The notes under the pieces are model-generated. The model was not told the origin of the DNA, searched no databases, and saw only the letters and a list, made by a program, of their open reading frames with translations. A stretch of 11,528 nt of DNA from Pseudomonadota bacterium (GTDB taxonomy: Bacteria; Pseudomonadota; Alphaproteobacteria; Sphingomonadales; Sphingomonadaceae): the NCBI GenBank assembly GCA_023390415.1, contig JAEWCW010000011.1, forward strand, positions 1 through 11,528, written 5' to 3'. Positions 1 to 6,050 of the stretch are shown here, piece after piece (the stretch's first letter is position 1; each line of letters starts with the position of its first letter). The position numbers and the translations under genes were made by a program.

Positions 1-118
1 GCGCCGCAGTGGTGGCGGCGGGAGTCGCCGGCGCAGGCGCGGCGGCCTGGCCGAGCGCGGCTGCCGGCGCGAGGCCGACCGCCGCGGCCACTGCGATGAT
101 CTTTATCAGCTTCTTCAT
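1..118 (-). CDS. Exported protein of unknown function, N-terminal part only
   Basis: The reading frame starts at an ATG (118-116, minus strand) and runs off the left edge, so only 39 residues are visible. They begin MKKLIKIIAVAAAVGLAPAA, a classic Sec signal peptide: a Lys-rich n-region, a hydrophobic core and small residues, with a likely signal peptidase I site near residues 23-26. An Ala/Pro/Thr-rich linker follows. A G-rich stretch (ACGGGG) lies about 6-11 bases upstream, and a sigma70-like promoter sits at 190-218. The mature domain is outside the window, so no function can be assigned. From memory of sphingomonad genomes, a c-type cytochrome can lie divergently next to pyrE and would fit a signal peptide plus Ala/Pro linker, but that is only a guess. 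Confidence 0.7.
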   Translation of the reverse strand, partial: MKKLIKIIAVAAAVGLAPAAALGQAAAPAPATPAATTAA

Positions 119-189
119 CTAAACCCCGTTGAACCCGCCCGAGCGCGGGGGGAGTGGATTCGAGACGCCCGGGGGGCGGTTGCGCGCGC

Positions 190-218
190 CTTATAGGCAG
201 GAGCGTCGGCGCTCTCAA
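190..218 (-). promoter_or_regulatory. Sigma70-like promoter for the leftward gene at 118
   Basis: Read on the minus strand, TTGAGA (218-213) is followed by a 17-base spacer and TATAAG (195-190). Both hexamers are close to the TTGACA/TATAAT consensus and the spacing is ideal. Transcription would begin near 183, giving a leader of about 65 bases before the ATG at 118. This is the best promoter match I noticed in the window, but it is sequence-pattern evidence only. Confidence 0.55.
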
Positions 219-275
219 GCACCGAGATGGACCCTGTGTGAACGTGCTCGCAAGCCGGTGATTCCACGGGCGCGC

Positions 276-304
276 TTGCCCGATTCGCCCCCCTTGCCTA
301 TCTC
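276..304 (+). promoter_or_regulatory. Possible pyrE operon promoter
   Basis: TTGCCC (276-281), a 17-base spacer and TATCTC (299-304) give a weak sigma70-like match. If used, transcription would start at about 311-313, at or just before the pyrE ATG, so the message would be nearly leaderless. The match is poor enough that another promoter within 219-275 is equally possible. Confidence 0.25.
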
Positions 305-312
305 CGGCGGAC

Positions 313-897
313 ATGACCGAAGACGAGATCCTCGCCGAGTTCCGCGCCGCCGAAGCCCTGCTCGAAGGCCATTTCATCCTCTCCTCCGGGCTCCACAGCC
401 CGCGCTACCTGCAATGCGCCCGGGTGCTGATGGACCCGGCCCGCGCCGGCCGCCTCGCCGAGGCGCTGGCGGCGACCATCCCCGCCGAGATTCGCCAAGC
501 GATCGATCTCGTCGTCTCGCCGGCGATGGGCGGCGTCATCGTCGGCCACGAAATGGGCAGGGCGTTGAGCCGCGAAGCGATCTTCGTCGAGCGGCCCACC
601 GGGACCTTCGAGCTTCGCCGCGGCTTCCGGATCGCGCCCGGGCAGAAGGTGCTCCTGGTCGAGGATGTCGTCACCACCGGCCTCAGCTCGCGCGAGGCGA
701 TGACGGCCGTGGCCGAGGCGGGCGGCGAGGTGATCGCCGCCGCCGCCCTGGTCGACCGTTCCGACGGCGCAGCCGATCTCGGCGTACCCTTCTTCCCGCT
801 GATTCGCCTTGCCGTCCCGGCCTATGCGCCCGACGCGCTCCCCGCCGAGCTTGCCGCGATCCCCGCCGAGAAGCCCGGAAGTCGGAAGGCGGCGTGA
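313..897 (+). CDS. pyrE: Orotate phosphoribosyltransferase
   Basis: Cytosolic enzyme of pyrimidine synthesis that transfers ribose 5-phosphate from PRPP to orotate, forming orotidine 5'-monophosphate. The 194-residue product has the usual family length. The PRPP-binding motif is clear at residues 113-126 (VLLVEDVVTTGLSS), with the two acidic residues E117 and D118. The N-terminal part carries the conserved GHFILSSGLHSPRYLQC stretch (19-35), and V67-G74 (VVSPAMGG) matches the segment before the active site. The start is an ATG with only a weak G-rich stretch (CGGCGG) ahead of it. The stop overlaps the GTG of pdxJ, making it the first gene of a translationally coupled operon with pdxJ, acpS and lepB. 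Confidence 0.95.
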   Translation: MTEDEILAEFRAAEALLEGHFILSSGLHSPRYLQCARVLMDPARAGRLAEALAATIPAEIRQAIDLVVSPAMGGVIVGHEMGRALSREAIFVERPTGTFELRRGFRIAPGQKVLLVEDVVTTGLSSREAMTAVAEAGGEVIAAAALVDRSDGAADLGVPFFPLIRLAVPAYAPDALPAELAAIPAEKPGSRKAA

Positions 898-1622
898 GCG
901 GGCGTCTCCGCCTCGGGGTCAATATCGACCATGTCGCGACCATCCGGAACGCGCGCGGCGGCGATCATCCCGATCCGGTCCGCGCCGCCTTCGCAGCGGC
1001 CGCGGCCGGCGCCGACGGGATCACCGCGCACCTGCGCGAAGACCGTCGCCACATCACCGACGAGGACATCGACCGGCTGATGGAGCGGCTGACCATCCCG
1101 CTCAACCTGGAGATGGCGGCGACCGAGGAGATGCTAGAGATCGCGCTCGCCCACCGTCCGCATGCGGCCTGCATCGTGCCCGAAAAGCGCGAGGAGCGGA
1201 CCACCGAGGGCGGGCTCGACGCCGCCGGCCAGCACAATCACCTCGCCCCCTTCGTCGCTCGCCTCCGGGAGGCGAACATAAGGGTCAGCCTGTTCATCGA
1301 GCCCGACCCGCGCCAGATCGAGGCGGCGATCCGGCTGAAGGCGCCGGTCGTCGAGTTCCACACCGGCCGCTACGCCCATCTCGACGGCGAAGCGCGGGCC
1401 GCCGAGCTCCGCCGGATCGCCGACGCCGCAGCGCTCGCGACCAAGAACGGAATCGAGCCCCATGCCGGCCACGGCCTCACCTTCGACAATGTCGTTCCGG
1501 TCGCCGCCATCCCGCAGCTCGCCGAGCTCAATATCGGCCACTTCCTGGTCGGCGAGGCGATCTTCACCGGCCTCGAGGCGAGCGTCGCGCGGATGCGCGC
1601 ACTGATGGACGAGGCGCGGTGA
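894..1622 (+). CDS. pdxJ: Pyridoxine 5'-phosphate synthase
   Basis: Last step of the DXP-dependent vitamin B6 pathway: condenses 1-deoxy-D-xylulose 5-phosphate with 3-amino-1-hydroxyacetone 1-phosphate to give pyridoxine 5'-phosphate in the cytosol. The 242-residue TIM-barrel protein shows the family motifs in order: LGVNIDHVATIRNARGG (7-23), H46, E73 in the NLEMA segment, PEKREERTTEGGLD (96-109), VSLFIEPDPRQIEAA, EFHTGRYA and HAGHGL. H46, E73 and H193 line up with E. coli PdxJ H45, E72 and H193. I place the start at the GTG at 894 because it begins directly before the conserved N-terminus, has GGAAGG just upstream and overlaps the pyrE stop by 4 bases (GTGA). The frame is open further upstream, but that part lies over pyrE and encodes nothing PdxJ-like. 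Confidence 0.95.
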   Translation: MSGRLRLGVNIDHVATIRNARGGDHPDPVRAAFAAAAAGADGITAHLREDRRHITDEDIDRLMERLTIPLNLEMAATEEMLEIALAHRPHAACIVPEKREERTTEGGLDAAGQHNHLAPFVARLREANIRVSLFIEPDPRQIEAAIRLKAPVVEFHTGRYAHLDGEARAAELRRIADAAALATKNGIEPHAGHGLTFDNVVPVAAIPQLAELNIGHFLVGEAIFTGLEASVARMRALMDEAR

Positions 1623-2035
1623 CGATCATCGGAATCGGCTCGGACCTCTGCAACATCGAGCGGATCCAGAATTCGCTCGACCGGTTCGGCGAGCGGTTCG
1701 AGCAGCGGGTCTTCACCGAGGTCGAACGCGCAAAGGCCGAGCGGCGCCCCTTCACCAAGGCCGGGACCCTCGCCAAGCGTTTCGCCGCCAAGGAGGCCTT
1801 CTCAAAGGCTGTGGGCACCGGCTTTCGCAGCGGCGTGTTCATGCGCGATATAGGCGTGGTCAATATGGCGTCGGGGAAGCCGACGCTCCGGCTGACCGGC
1901 GGCGCGAAGGAGAGGCTTGACGCGATGATCCCCGAAGGCCACGCGGCGCGCATCCACCTCACCATGACGGACGACCATCCCTTTGCCATGGCGTTCGTCG
2001 TCATCTCGGCCGTGCCCAAGGAGCCAGTTTCTTGA
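1619..2035 (+). CDS. acpS: Holo-[acyl-carrier-protein] synthase
   Basis: Transfers 4'-phosphopantetheine from coenzyme A to the conserved serine of acyl carrier protein, activating it for fatty acid synthesis. The product is 138 residues, near the family's usual 120-140. The N-terminus GIGSDLCNIERI (5-16) contains the Mg-binding D9, and FAAKEAFSKAVGTG (55-68) contains the second acidic ligand E59 and the conserved K63. Together these are the hallmarks of AcpS-type phosphopantetheinyl transferases. The start is the GTG at 1619, which overlaps the pdxJ stop (GTGA) and puts the MTIIGIGSDL N-terminus exactly where the family begins. Its own stop overlaps the lepB TTG, so it is coupled on both sides. 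Confidence 0.95.
   Translation: MTIIGIGSDLCNIERIQNSLDRFGERFEQRVFTEVERAKAERRPFTKAGTLAKRFAAKEAFSKAVGTGFRSGVFMRDIGVVNMASGKPTLRLTGGAKERLDAMIPEGHAARIHLTMTDDHPFAMAFVVISAVPKEPVS
2018..2023 (+). promoter_or_regulatory. Ribosome binding site that supports the TTG start of lepB
   Basis: AAGGAG, a near-perfect anti-Shine-Dalgarno match, lies inside the end of acpS, 8 bases before the TTG at 2032. This spacing supports a TTG start overlapping the acpS stop (TTGA) rather than a later in-frame start. Confidence 0.75.
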
Positions 2036-2955
2036 CCGACAGCGACGCGCCGCGCGGCGCCGCACCGACCACTCAGCAGGCGGACGACGAGGCGCCTGCA
2101 GCGCCGGCCCCGGCCGTCGCGGCGGCCAAGCCTGCGGGCACGGACTGGTGGGGCGAGCTCAAGGCGATCTTCTGGCTGATCCTGGCGGTGCTCGCCTTCC
2201 ACAGCTTCATCGCCAAGCCCTTCTACATCCCGTCGGAATCGATGATGCCGGTGCTTCTCAAGGGCGACCGTCTGGTGGTGAGCAAATATCCCTATGGCTG
2301 GTCCTGGGTGAGCCCGAGCTTCCACATCCTTCCCGAGCGACCGGGCCGGCTGCTTGGCGAGCTTCCGGAGCGCGGCGACATCGTCATCGTCACGCCGCGC
2401 GGCGGCAACAGCGACTATATCAAGCGCGTGATCGGCCTTCCCGGCGACAGGATCGAGATGATCCGCGGCCAGCTCTACATCAACGGCCAGCGCGTGCTCC
2501 GCGAGCCGCGCGCGCCGACGATGATCCCGATCGACGCCAATCTGGAATGCCCGGCCGACGGGTTCGGCGACTATCAGGTGCGTGGGCAGGACGGCCGGCT
2601 CTATTGCCGGATGCCGGTCGTCCGCGAGACCCTGCCCAACGGCCGCGCCTATGACACGATCGACGTCGGCCAAACCCGCGCCGACGATTTCGCGCCGGTG
2701 ACCATTCCGGAGGGCCATCTCTGGCTGATGGGCGACAATCGCGATCACAGCGCCGACAGCCGATTCGCGCTCGAGGACCAGGGGCTGGGCGGGCCGGTCC
2801 CGTTCGAGAATGTCGGCGGCCGCGCCGAGTTCATCACCTTCTCGCTCGACGGCACCTCGCAATATCTCAATCCGTTGAGCTGGTTCGGTGCCTTCCGCGG
2901 CGGCCGGGCGGGGACTTCGCTCCATCCGGAGAGGGTGGCGGCTCCGGCGCAATAA
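2032..2955 (+). CDS. lepB: Signal peptidase I
   Basis: Membrane-bound serine protease that removes Sec and Tat signal peptides on the periplasmic side of the inner membrane. The 307-residue protein has an Ala/Pro-rich cytoplasmic N-terminus (1-38), one transmembrane segment (about 43-61, LKAIFWLILAVLAFHSFIA) and the S26 family boxes in order. The catalytic serine is S70 in IPSESMMP, the general-base lysine is K131 in DYIKRVIGLPGD, and the late box MGDNRDHSADSR is present. A longer insert between boxes (about 140-230) carries two cysteines. The TTG start is chosen for its strong AAGGAG and its 4-base overlap with acpS. In many alphaproteobacteria rnc and era follow lepB; here a membrane protein gene follows after 20 bases. 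Confidence 0.95.
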   Translation: MTDSDAPRGAAPTTQQADDEAPAAPAPAVAAAKPAGTDWWGELKAIFWLILAVLAFHSFIAKPFYIPSESMMPVLLKGDRLVVSKYPYGWSWVSPSFHILPERPGRLLGELPERGDIVIVTPRGGNSDYIKRVIGLPGDRIEMIRGQLYINGQRVLREPRAPTMIPIDANLECPADGFGDYQVRGQDGRLYCRMPVVRETLPNGRAYDTIDVGQTRADDFAPVTIPEGHLWLMGDNRDHSADSRFALEDQGLGGPVPFENVGGRAEFITFSLDGTSQYLNPLSWFGAFRGGRAGTSLHPERVAAPAQ

Positions 2956-2975
2956 GGGGCAAGAAGGGGGTATTG

Positions 2976-4034
2976 ATGGCCGAGGACGTTCATCTCGAGC
3001 AAGCTGGGCCGACCGAGCTTAGCGACCCGGTGGTCCGCACCGAGCTGAAACGCGCGGCGGTGTGGATCGGCCTGACCCTGGCCGTCCTGGCGGTGATCGT
3101 CCTCGCCCAGCCATTGCTCCTGATCCTCGGCGGGGTCGTCTTCGCCTCCATGCTAGACGGAGGCACGCGCCTCCTCGGCCGGGTGCTTCCGATCGCGCGC
3201 GGGCTTCGGCTCACCATCGTCAGCCTCATCGCCGCGGCCTTCATCGTCGGCACGATCTGGCTGACCGGGGTCCAGCTTTCGAACCAGGCCGCCGCCTTCA
3301 CCGCGACCGTCACCAACCAGGTCAACCGCGTCCTCGCCTGGGCGGGAACGCACGGGATCACGACCCAGGACGTCCAGGTCGACCAGCTCTCGCAGCAGTT
3401 GATGGGTGGGCTCGGCCGGCTGACCTCGGCCGTCTCCTCGGCGCTGGGCGCGGTGACCAGCCTCGCCATGATCATGGTGATCGGCATCTTCATCGCGGTC
3501 GAGCCGCGGCTCTACGAGCGCGGAATGGCCTGGATGATGCCGCTCCGCAGCCGCGAGCGCTTCTACCGCACGACCGAGCGTATGGGCTTCACCCTGCGCC
3601 GGCTGATGGCCGGTCGCCTGCTCGGGATGGCGGTCGAAGGCGTCGGCACCTGGGCCCTGCTCGCGCTCGGCGGCGTGCCGATGGCGGCCCTGCTCGGCCT
3701 GCTCACCGGAATCCTCGCCTTCCTTCCCAATATCGGCGCGATCATCTCGGGCGTTCTGATCGTCCTGGTGGGCTTCAGCGCGGGCGTCGATACCGGCCTC
3801 TGGGCGATCGCGGTCTACGTCATCGTCCAGGTCGTCGACGGCTATCTCATCGTCCCTTACGTCGCTCGTAAGACGGTCGACCTCGCCCCGGCGACGGTGC
3901 TCGGCGCCCAGCTCCTGTTCGGCGCTTTGTTCGGGATCCTCGGCCTCGCCCTCGCCGATCCGATCGTCGCGATGGTCAAGGCCGCGCTTCAGCAGGCTTC
4001 GGACGAGCGCGAGGACGCGCCGCCGGAGCCCTGA
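2976..4034 (+). CDS. AI-2E family (PerM-like) membrane transporter
   Basis: Polytopic inner-membrane protein of 352 residues, the usual size for the AI-2E transporter/PerM family (Pfam AI-2E_transport). Hydrophobic segments lie at about 27-63 and 72-97, there is a central soluble stretch about 100-145, another segment near 155-175, and a cluster of segments fills the C-terminal half. The family's C-terminal signature is visible: FLPNIGAIISGV, then a segment ending VVDGYLIVPYVARKTVDLAP, then LFGILGLALADPIVAM. Members have been linked to autoinducer-2 export, Na+/H+ antiport or broad efflux, so the substrate here is unknown. I use the ATG at 2976 with AAGAAGG about 8 bases upstream rather than the TTG one codon earlier. 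It is 20 bases after lepB and probably co-transcribed with it, ending at a strong hairpin. Confidence 0.88.
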   Translation: MAEDVHLEQAGPTELSDPVVRTELKRAAVWIGLTLAVLAVIVLAQPLLLILGGVVFASMLDGGTRLLGRVLPIARGLRLTIVSLIAAAFIVGTIWLTGVQLSNQAAAFTATVTNQVNRVLAWAGTHGITTQDVQVDQLSQQLMGGLGRLTSAVSSALGAVTSLAMIMVIGIFIAVEPRLYERGMAWMMPLRSRERFYRTTERMGFTLRRLMAGRLLGMAVEGVGTWALLALGGVPMAALLGLLTGILAFLPNIGAIISGVLIVLVGFSAGVDTGLWAIAVYVIVQVVDGYLIVPYVARKTVDLAPATVLGAQLLFGALFGILGLALADPIVAMVKAALQQASDEREDAPPEP

Positions 4035-4041
4035 CGCAAGA

Positions 4042-4073
4042 AGCCCCGCCGGTCCGGTTGGATCGGCGGGGCT
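4042..4073. terminator. Bidirectional intrinsic terminator between convergent genes
   Basis: AGCCCCGCCG (4042-4051) pairs perfectly with CGGCGGGGCT (4064-4073). The stem can extend inward through GTCC/GGAT with one G-U pair, leaving a GGTT loop. It lies 7 bases after the AI-2E gene stop and 25 bases beyond the stop of the leftward FKBP gene. A pyrimidine-rich tail follows on the plus strand (CTCTTGTCTC) and TCTTGC on the minus strand. The U-tracts are short, but position between convergent genes makes termination in both directions the natural reading. Confidence 0.8.
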
Positions 4074-4098
4074 CTCTTGTCTCAAATGGCTGGACGGC

Positions 4099-4722
4099 TC
4101 AGCGGCCCTTCGGCCTGCCCTCGCCGCCGCTGCGCTCGCCGGCCGAGGCGTTGCCGCCGGGTGCGCCGCCCTCTTCGGGGCCCGCGCCCTCGGCGCCGGG
4201 GGGTACGCCGCCGCCCTGCTGCATCATCCGCATCATCTCCATCTGCTGGATCTGCTCAGGCGTCAGGGTGCGGAAATCAACCAGCTCGACGTCGAATTCG
4301 AGGGTCGCGTTGGGCGGGATCACGCCGCCGGCGCCGGCTTCGCCATAAGCCAGGTTCGGCGGGATCCGCAGCCGGTACTTCGCGCCCTTGTTCATCAGCT
4401 GGAGCGCTTCGGCGAAGCCGGGGATCGATCCGCTCACCGGAAGCGGCGTCGGCTGGCCGCCCGGGTTTTGATCGAAGACCGTCCCGTCCTCGAGACGTCC
4501 GGTATAGTTGATCAGCGCATAATCGTTGGCGCCGGGGCTCGGCCCCTCGCCTTCTTCGATCACGCGATATTGCAGGCCCGAGGCGGTGGTCGTGAACATC
4601 ATCCGGCCCGTCGTCCACCAGGCGAAGCCGGCGGCGATCAGGGTGAGGATCAGGATGCCGAGCCAGAGCTTGACGACCGAGCCCTTCTTCAGCGGTTGGA
4701 TCGGAACGGCGGTGACGGACAT
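4099..4722 (-). CDS. Membrane-anchored FKBP-type peptidyl-prolyl cis-trans isomerase
   Basis: Catalyses cis-trans isomerisation of peptidyl-proline bonds, probably on the periplasmic face as a folding helper. The 207-residue protein has a short cytoplasmic N-terminus, one transmembrane anchor (about 17-38, with no cleavage site seen), an FKBP domain (about 47-151) and an unusual Met/Gln then Gly/Pro/Glu-rich tail (152-207). Binding-pocket residues of human FKBP12 have counterparts: Y73 (Y26), F83-D84 (F36-D37), I100 and F103 (I56, W59), Y126 (Y82) and F143 (F99). The start is the ATG at 4722, because AAAGGGGG precedes it and the residues encoded upstream do not look like protein of this family. 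It lies 113 bases downstream of rpsU on the same strand, with several hairpins between them. Confidence 0.9.
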   Translation of the reverse strand: MSVTAVPIQPLKKGSVVKLWLGILILTLIAAGFAWWTTGRMMFTTTASGLQYRVIEEGEGPSPGANDYALINYTGRLEDGTVFDQNPGGQPTPLPVSGSIPGFAEALQLMNKGAKYRLRIPPNLAYGEAGAGGVIPPNATLEFDVELVDFRTLTPEQIQQMEMMRMMQQGGGVPPGAEGAGPEEGGAPGGNASAGERSGGEGRPKGR

Positions 4723-4767
4723 CGGACCCCCTTTTTCGGCCTCGATTATGTGGCCTGGATAAGCGAA

Positions 4768-4790
4768 GGGCGGCGAATACATCGCCGCCC
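4768..4790 (-). terminator. Hairpin after rpsU, probable terminator or attenuator
   Basis: GGGCGGCGA (4768-4776) and TCGCCGCCC (4782-4790) form a perfect 9-bp GC-rich stem with a 5-base loop. On the minus strand it is followed by TTCGCTTATC, a weak U-tract. It lies between rpsU and the FKBP gene, so it may end most rpsU transcripts or set the ratio between the two. The poor U-tract lowers confidence. Confidence 0.45.
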
Positions 4791-4791
4791 T

Positions 4792-4828
4792 CTTGCGAAG
4801 CAAGCTTTGTCGCCGGCTTGAGCCGGCG
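4792..4828. repeat. Two further short inverted repeats next to the rpsU hairpin
   Basis: CTTGC (4792-4796) pairs with GCAAG (4800-4804) around a 3-base loop. CGCCGGC (4811-4817) pairs with GCCGGCG (4822-4828) around TTGA. With the stem at 4768-4790 this makes three hairpins in about 60 bases directly after the rpsU stop (4838-4836). The function is not evident; they may form a compound 3' end that protects or terminates the rpsU message. Confidence 0.5.
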
Positions 4829-4835
4829 GCTCGGC

Positions 4836-5048
4836 TCAGCGGGCGCCGCCGCCGTCGCGCTCGGCGCGCTTGCGCTCGAGCTTGCGGGCGCGGCGGATCG
4901 CCGCCGCACGCTCGCGGGCGCGCTTCTCGGACGGCTTCTCATAGTGACGGCGAAGCTTCATCTCGCGGTAGACGCCCTCGCGCTGCAGCTTCTTCTTGAG
5001 CGCCCGCAGCGCCTGGTCGACATTGTTGTCGCGAACGATGATTTGCAT
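4836..5048 (-). CDS. rpsU: Small ribosomal subunit protein bS21
   Basis: Component of the 30S subunit that sits near the anti-Shine-Dalgarno end of 16S rRNA and helps initiation. The 70-residue product is the exact usual length. It shows the family N-terminus MQIIVRDNNVDQALRALKKK, the REGVYREMKLRRHYEKPSEK segment (24-43) and a very basic Arg/Lys helix ending in a short Gly/Arg tail. The start is the ATG at 5048; the best upstream GGAGAG is 12-17 bases away and AGGC is closer, so the ribosome site is not strong. The gene has a long, potentially folded upstream region (5049-5210) and is followed by hairpins. It is probably transcribed on its own or with the downstream FKBP gene. Confidence 0.96.
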   Translation of the reverse strand: MQIIVRDNNVDQALRALKKKLQREGVYREMKLRRHYEKPSEKRARERAAAIRRARKLERKRAERDGGGAR

Positions 5049-5173
5049 AAAAGCCTGTCACTCTCCAGTTCGAACGCTGGCCACGACGCCGCTCCTGCGC
5101 GGCCAGACCAAGTGCTTGACGAATAAAATTGGGTTCGCCGCGGAACGTAGGTCCCGCGCCGTCGCGTCGGCCC

Positions 5174-5200
5174 GATATAGCAGGAAGCCGCGTAATTCAA
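5174..5200 (-). promoter_or_regulatory. Possible rpsU promoter
   Basis: On the minus strand TTGAAT (5200-5195) is followed after 15 bases by TATATC (5179-5174). The spacing is shorter than ideal. It lies just beyond the stop of the isomerase gene at 5211, in the only AT-rich part of the gap, and would give an rpsU leader of about 115-120 bases. Read-through from the upstream isomerase gene is an alternative. Confidence 0.35.
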
Positions 5201-5210
5201 GGGGTGAGGG

Positions 5211-6017
5211 TCAATCTTCGAGCGGCCCGAATTCGGGGCTCGCCTTGCCCAGCCGGGCGCGGATCGCCTCGCCAAGGTCGGCGCTGACCAGGGTGCCGGC
5301 ATTCCACAAAGCGACGTGGCGGAGCCCTTCCTCGACCGGGCGGCCGCGGCTGTAATTGAGGCTGAGCTTGGCGCCGGCGACCGCGAGCGGGGACTTCGCC
5401 GAGGTGGTCCGGGCGAGGTCGCGGCCCGCATCGACAGGCGATTCGGCGATTCGGTTGACGAGGCCGTAGCCCGCCGCCTCCTCGGCCTCCATCCGGCGGC
5501 CGGTGAAGGTGAGCTCGCGAAGCACCCCGTGCGGGATCAGATGGCCGAGCCGCTGGAGCGTGCCGAGATCGGCGGTGATCGCGACGTCCACCTCGGCCAC
5601 CTGGAAATAGGAATCCGGGGCTGCGACGCGAAGGTCGCAGGCCGATGCGAGATCGACACCCGCGCCGATGCAGCCGCCCTGGATCGCTGCGATGACCGGC
5701 GCCCGCGCCTCCTCGACCGCGCTGAACGCGTCCTGCAGGAAGCGTATGTGGCGGAGCCGCGCCTCGGCGGCGCGTCCGGGATCGTTGGAGGGCGGGAACT
5801 GCCCGGCGGCATATTGGAGGTCGATTCCCGCGCTGAAATGACGGCCGCGCGACGAGAGCAGGATCGCCCGGACCCGGCTGTCCGTGCCGAGGCTCCGGAA
5901 GGCCTCGCCGATCGCTGCGAACATCTCGCCGTCCATCGCGTTGAGCTTGTCCTCGCGGGTCAGCTCGACATGGGCGACTCCGCCGTCCAGCCCGATCGCG
6001 ATCCTTTCGCTTCCCAT
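5211..6017 (-). CDS. Enoyl-CoA hydratase/isomerase family protein, probable delta3,5-delta2,4-dienoyl-CoA isomerase
   Basis: A 268-residue crotonase-fold protein. The oxyanion-hole regions are visible at HFSAGIDL (60-67) and GGCIGAGVDL (114-123). Ordinary hydratases use two glutamates; here the pattern instead matches mammalian dienoyl-CoA isomerase ECH1. D122 (GVDL), E142 (AEVD) and D150 (TADLG) have exactly the 20- and 8-residue spacing of rat D176, E196 and D204, and TADLGTLQRL and ELTFTGRRM are also ECH1-like. That enzyme shifts 3,5-dienoyl-CoA to 2,4-dienoyl-CoA so that odd-position double bonds can be beta-oxidised. The ATG at 6017 is preferred, with GGAG 9-12 bases upstream; a TTG at 6050 in frame would overlap the divergent gene. 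No other beta-oxidation genes are adjacent. The family is certain, and the isomerase activity is a residue-based inference. Confidence 0.9.
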   Translation of the reverse strand: MGSERIAIGLDGGVAHVELTREDKLNAMDGEMFAAIGEAFRSLGTDSRVRAILLSSRGRHFSAGIDLQYAAGQFPPSNDPGRAAEARLRHIRFLQDAFSAVEEARAPVIAAIQGGCIGAGVDLASACDLRVAAPDSYFQVAEVDVAITADLGTLQRLGHLIPHGVLRELTFTGRRMEAEEAAGYGLVNRIAESPVDAGRDLARTTSAKSPLAVAGAKLSLNYSRGRPVEEGLRHVALWNAGTLVSADLGEAIRARLGKASPEFGPLED

Positions 6018-6040
6018 CCCGCCGTCTCCGCCCCTAAGGT

Positions 6041-6050
6041 TTGCGCGCAA
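6041..6050. repeat. Perfect 10-bp palindrome between divergent starts
   Basis: TTGCGCGCAA reads the same on both strands and lies between the isomerase ATG (6017) and the [2Fe-2S] gene, including the first base of that gene's ATG. It could be an operator for both genes or chance in GC-rich DNA. Confidence 0.35.

Noticed and set aside
129..893. Upstream extension of the pdxJ frame
   Set aside because: PdxJ homology begins at the GTG at 894; the earlier part lies over pyrE in another frame and is Arg/Pro-rich noise.
1564..2952. 462-codon minus-strand frame across acpS and lepB
   Set aside because: It covers two well-identified genes with intact catalytic motifs; its composition is that of an antisense shadow in high-GC DNA.
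4058..4511. Plus-strand frames across the FKBP gene
   Set aside because: They are antisense to a clear FKBP domain and begin inside the bidirectional terminator or just after it.
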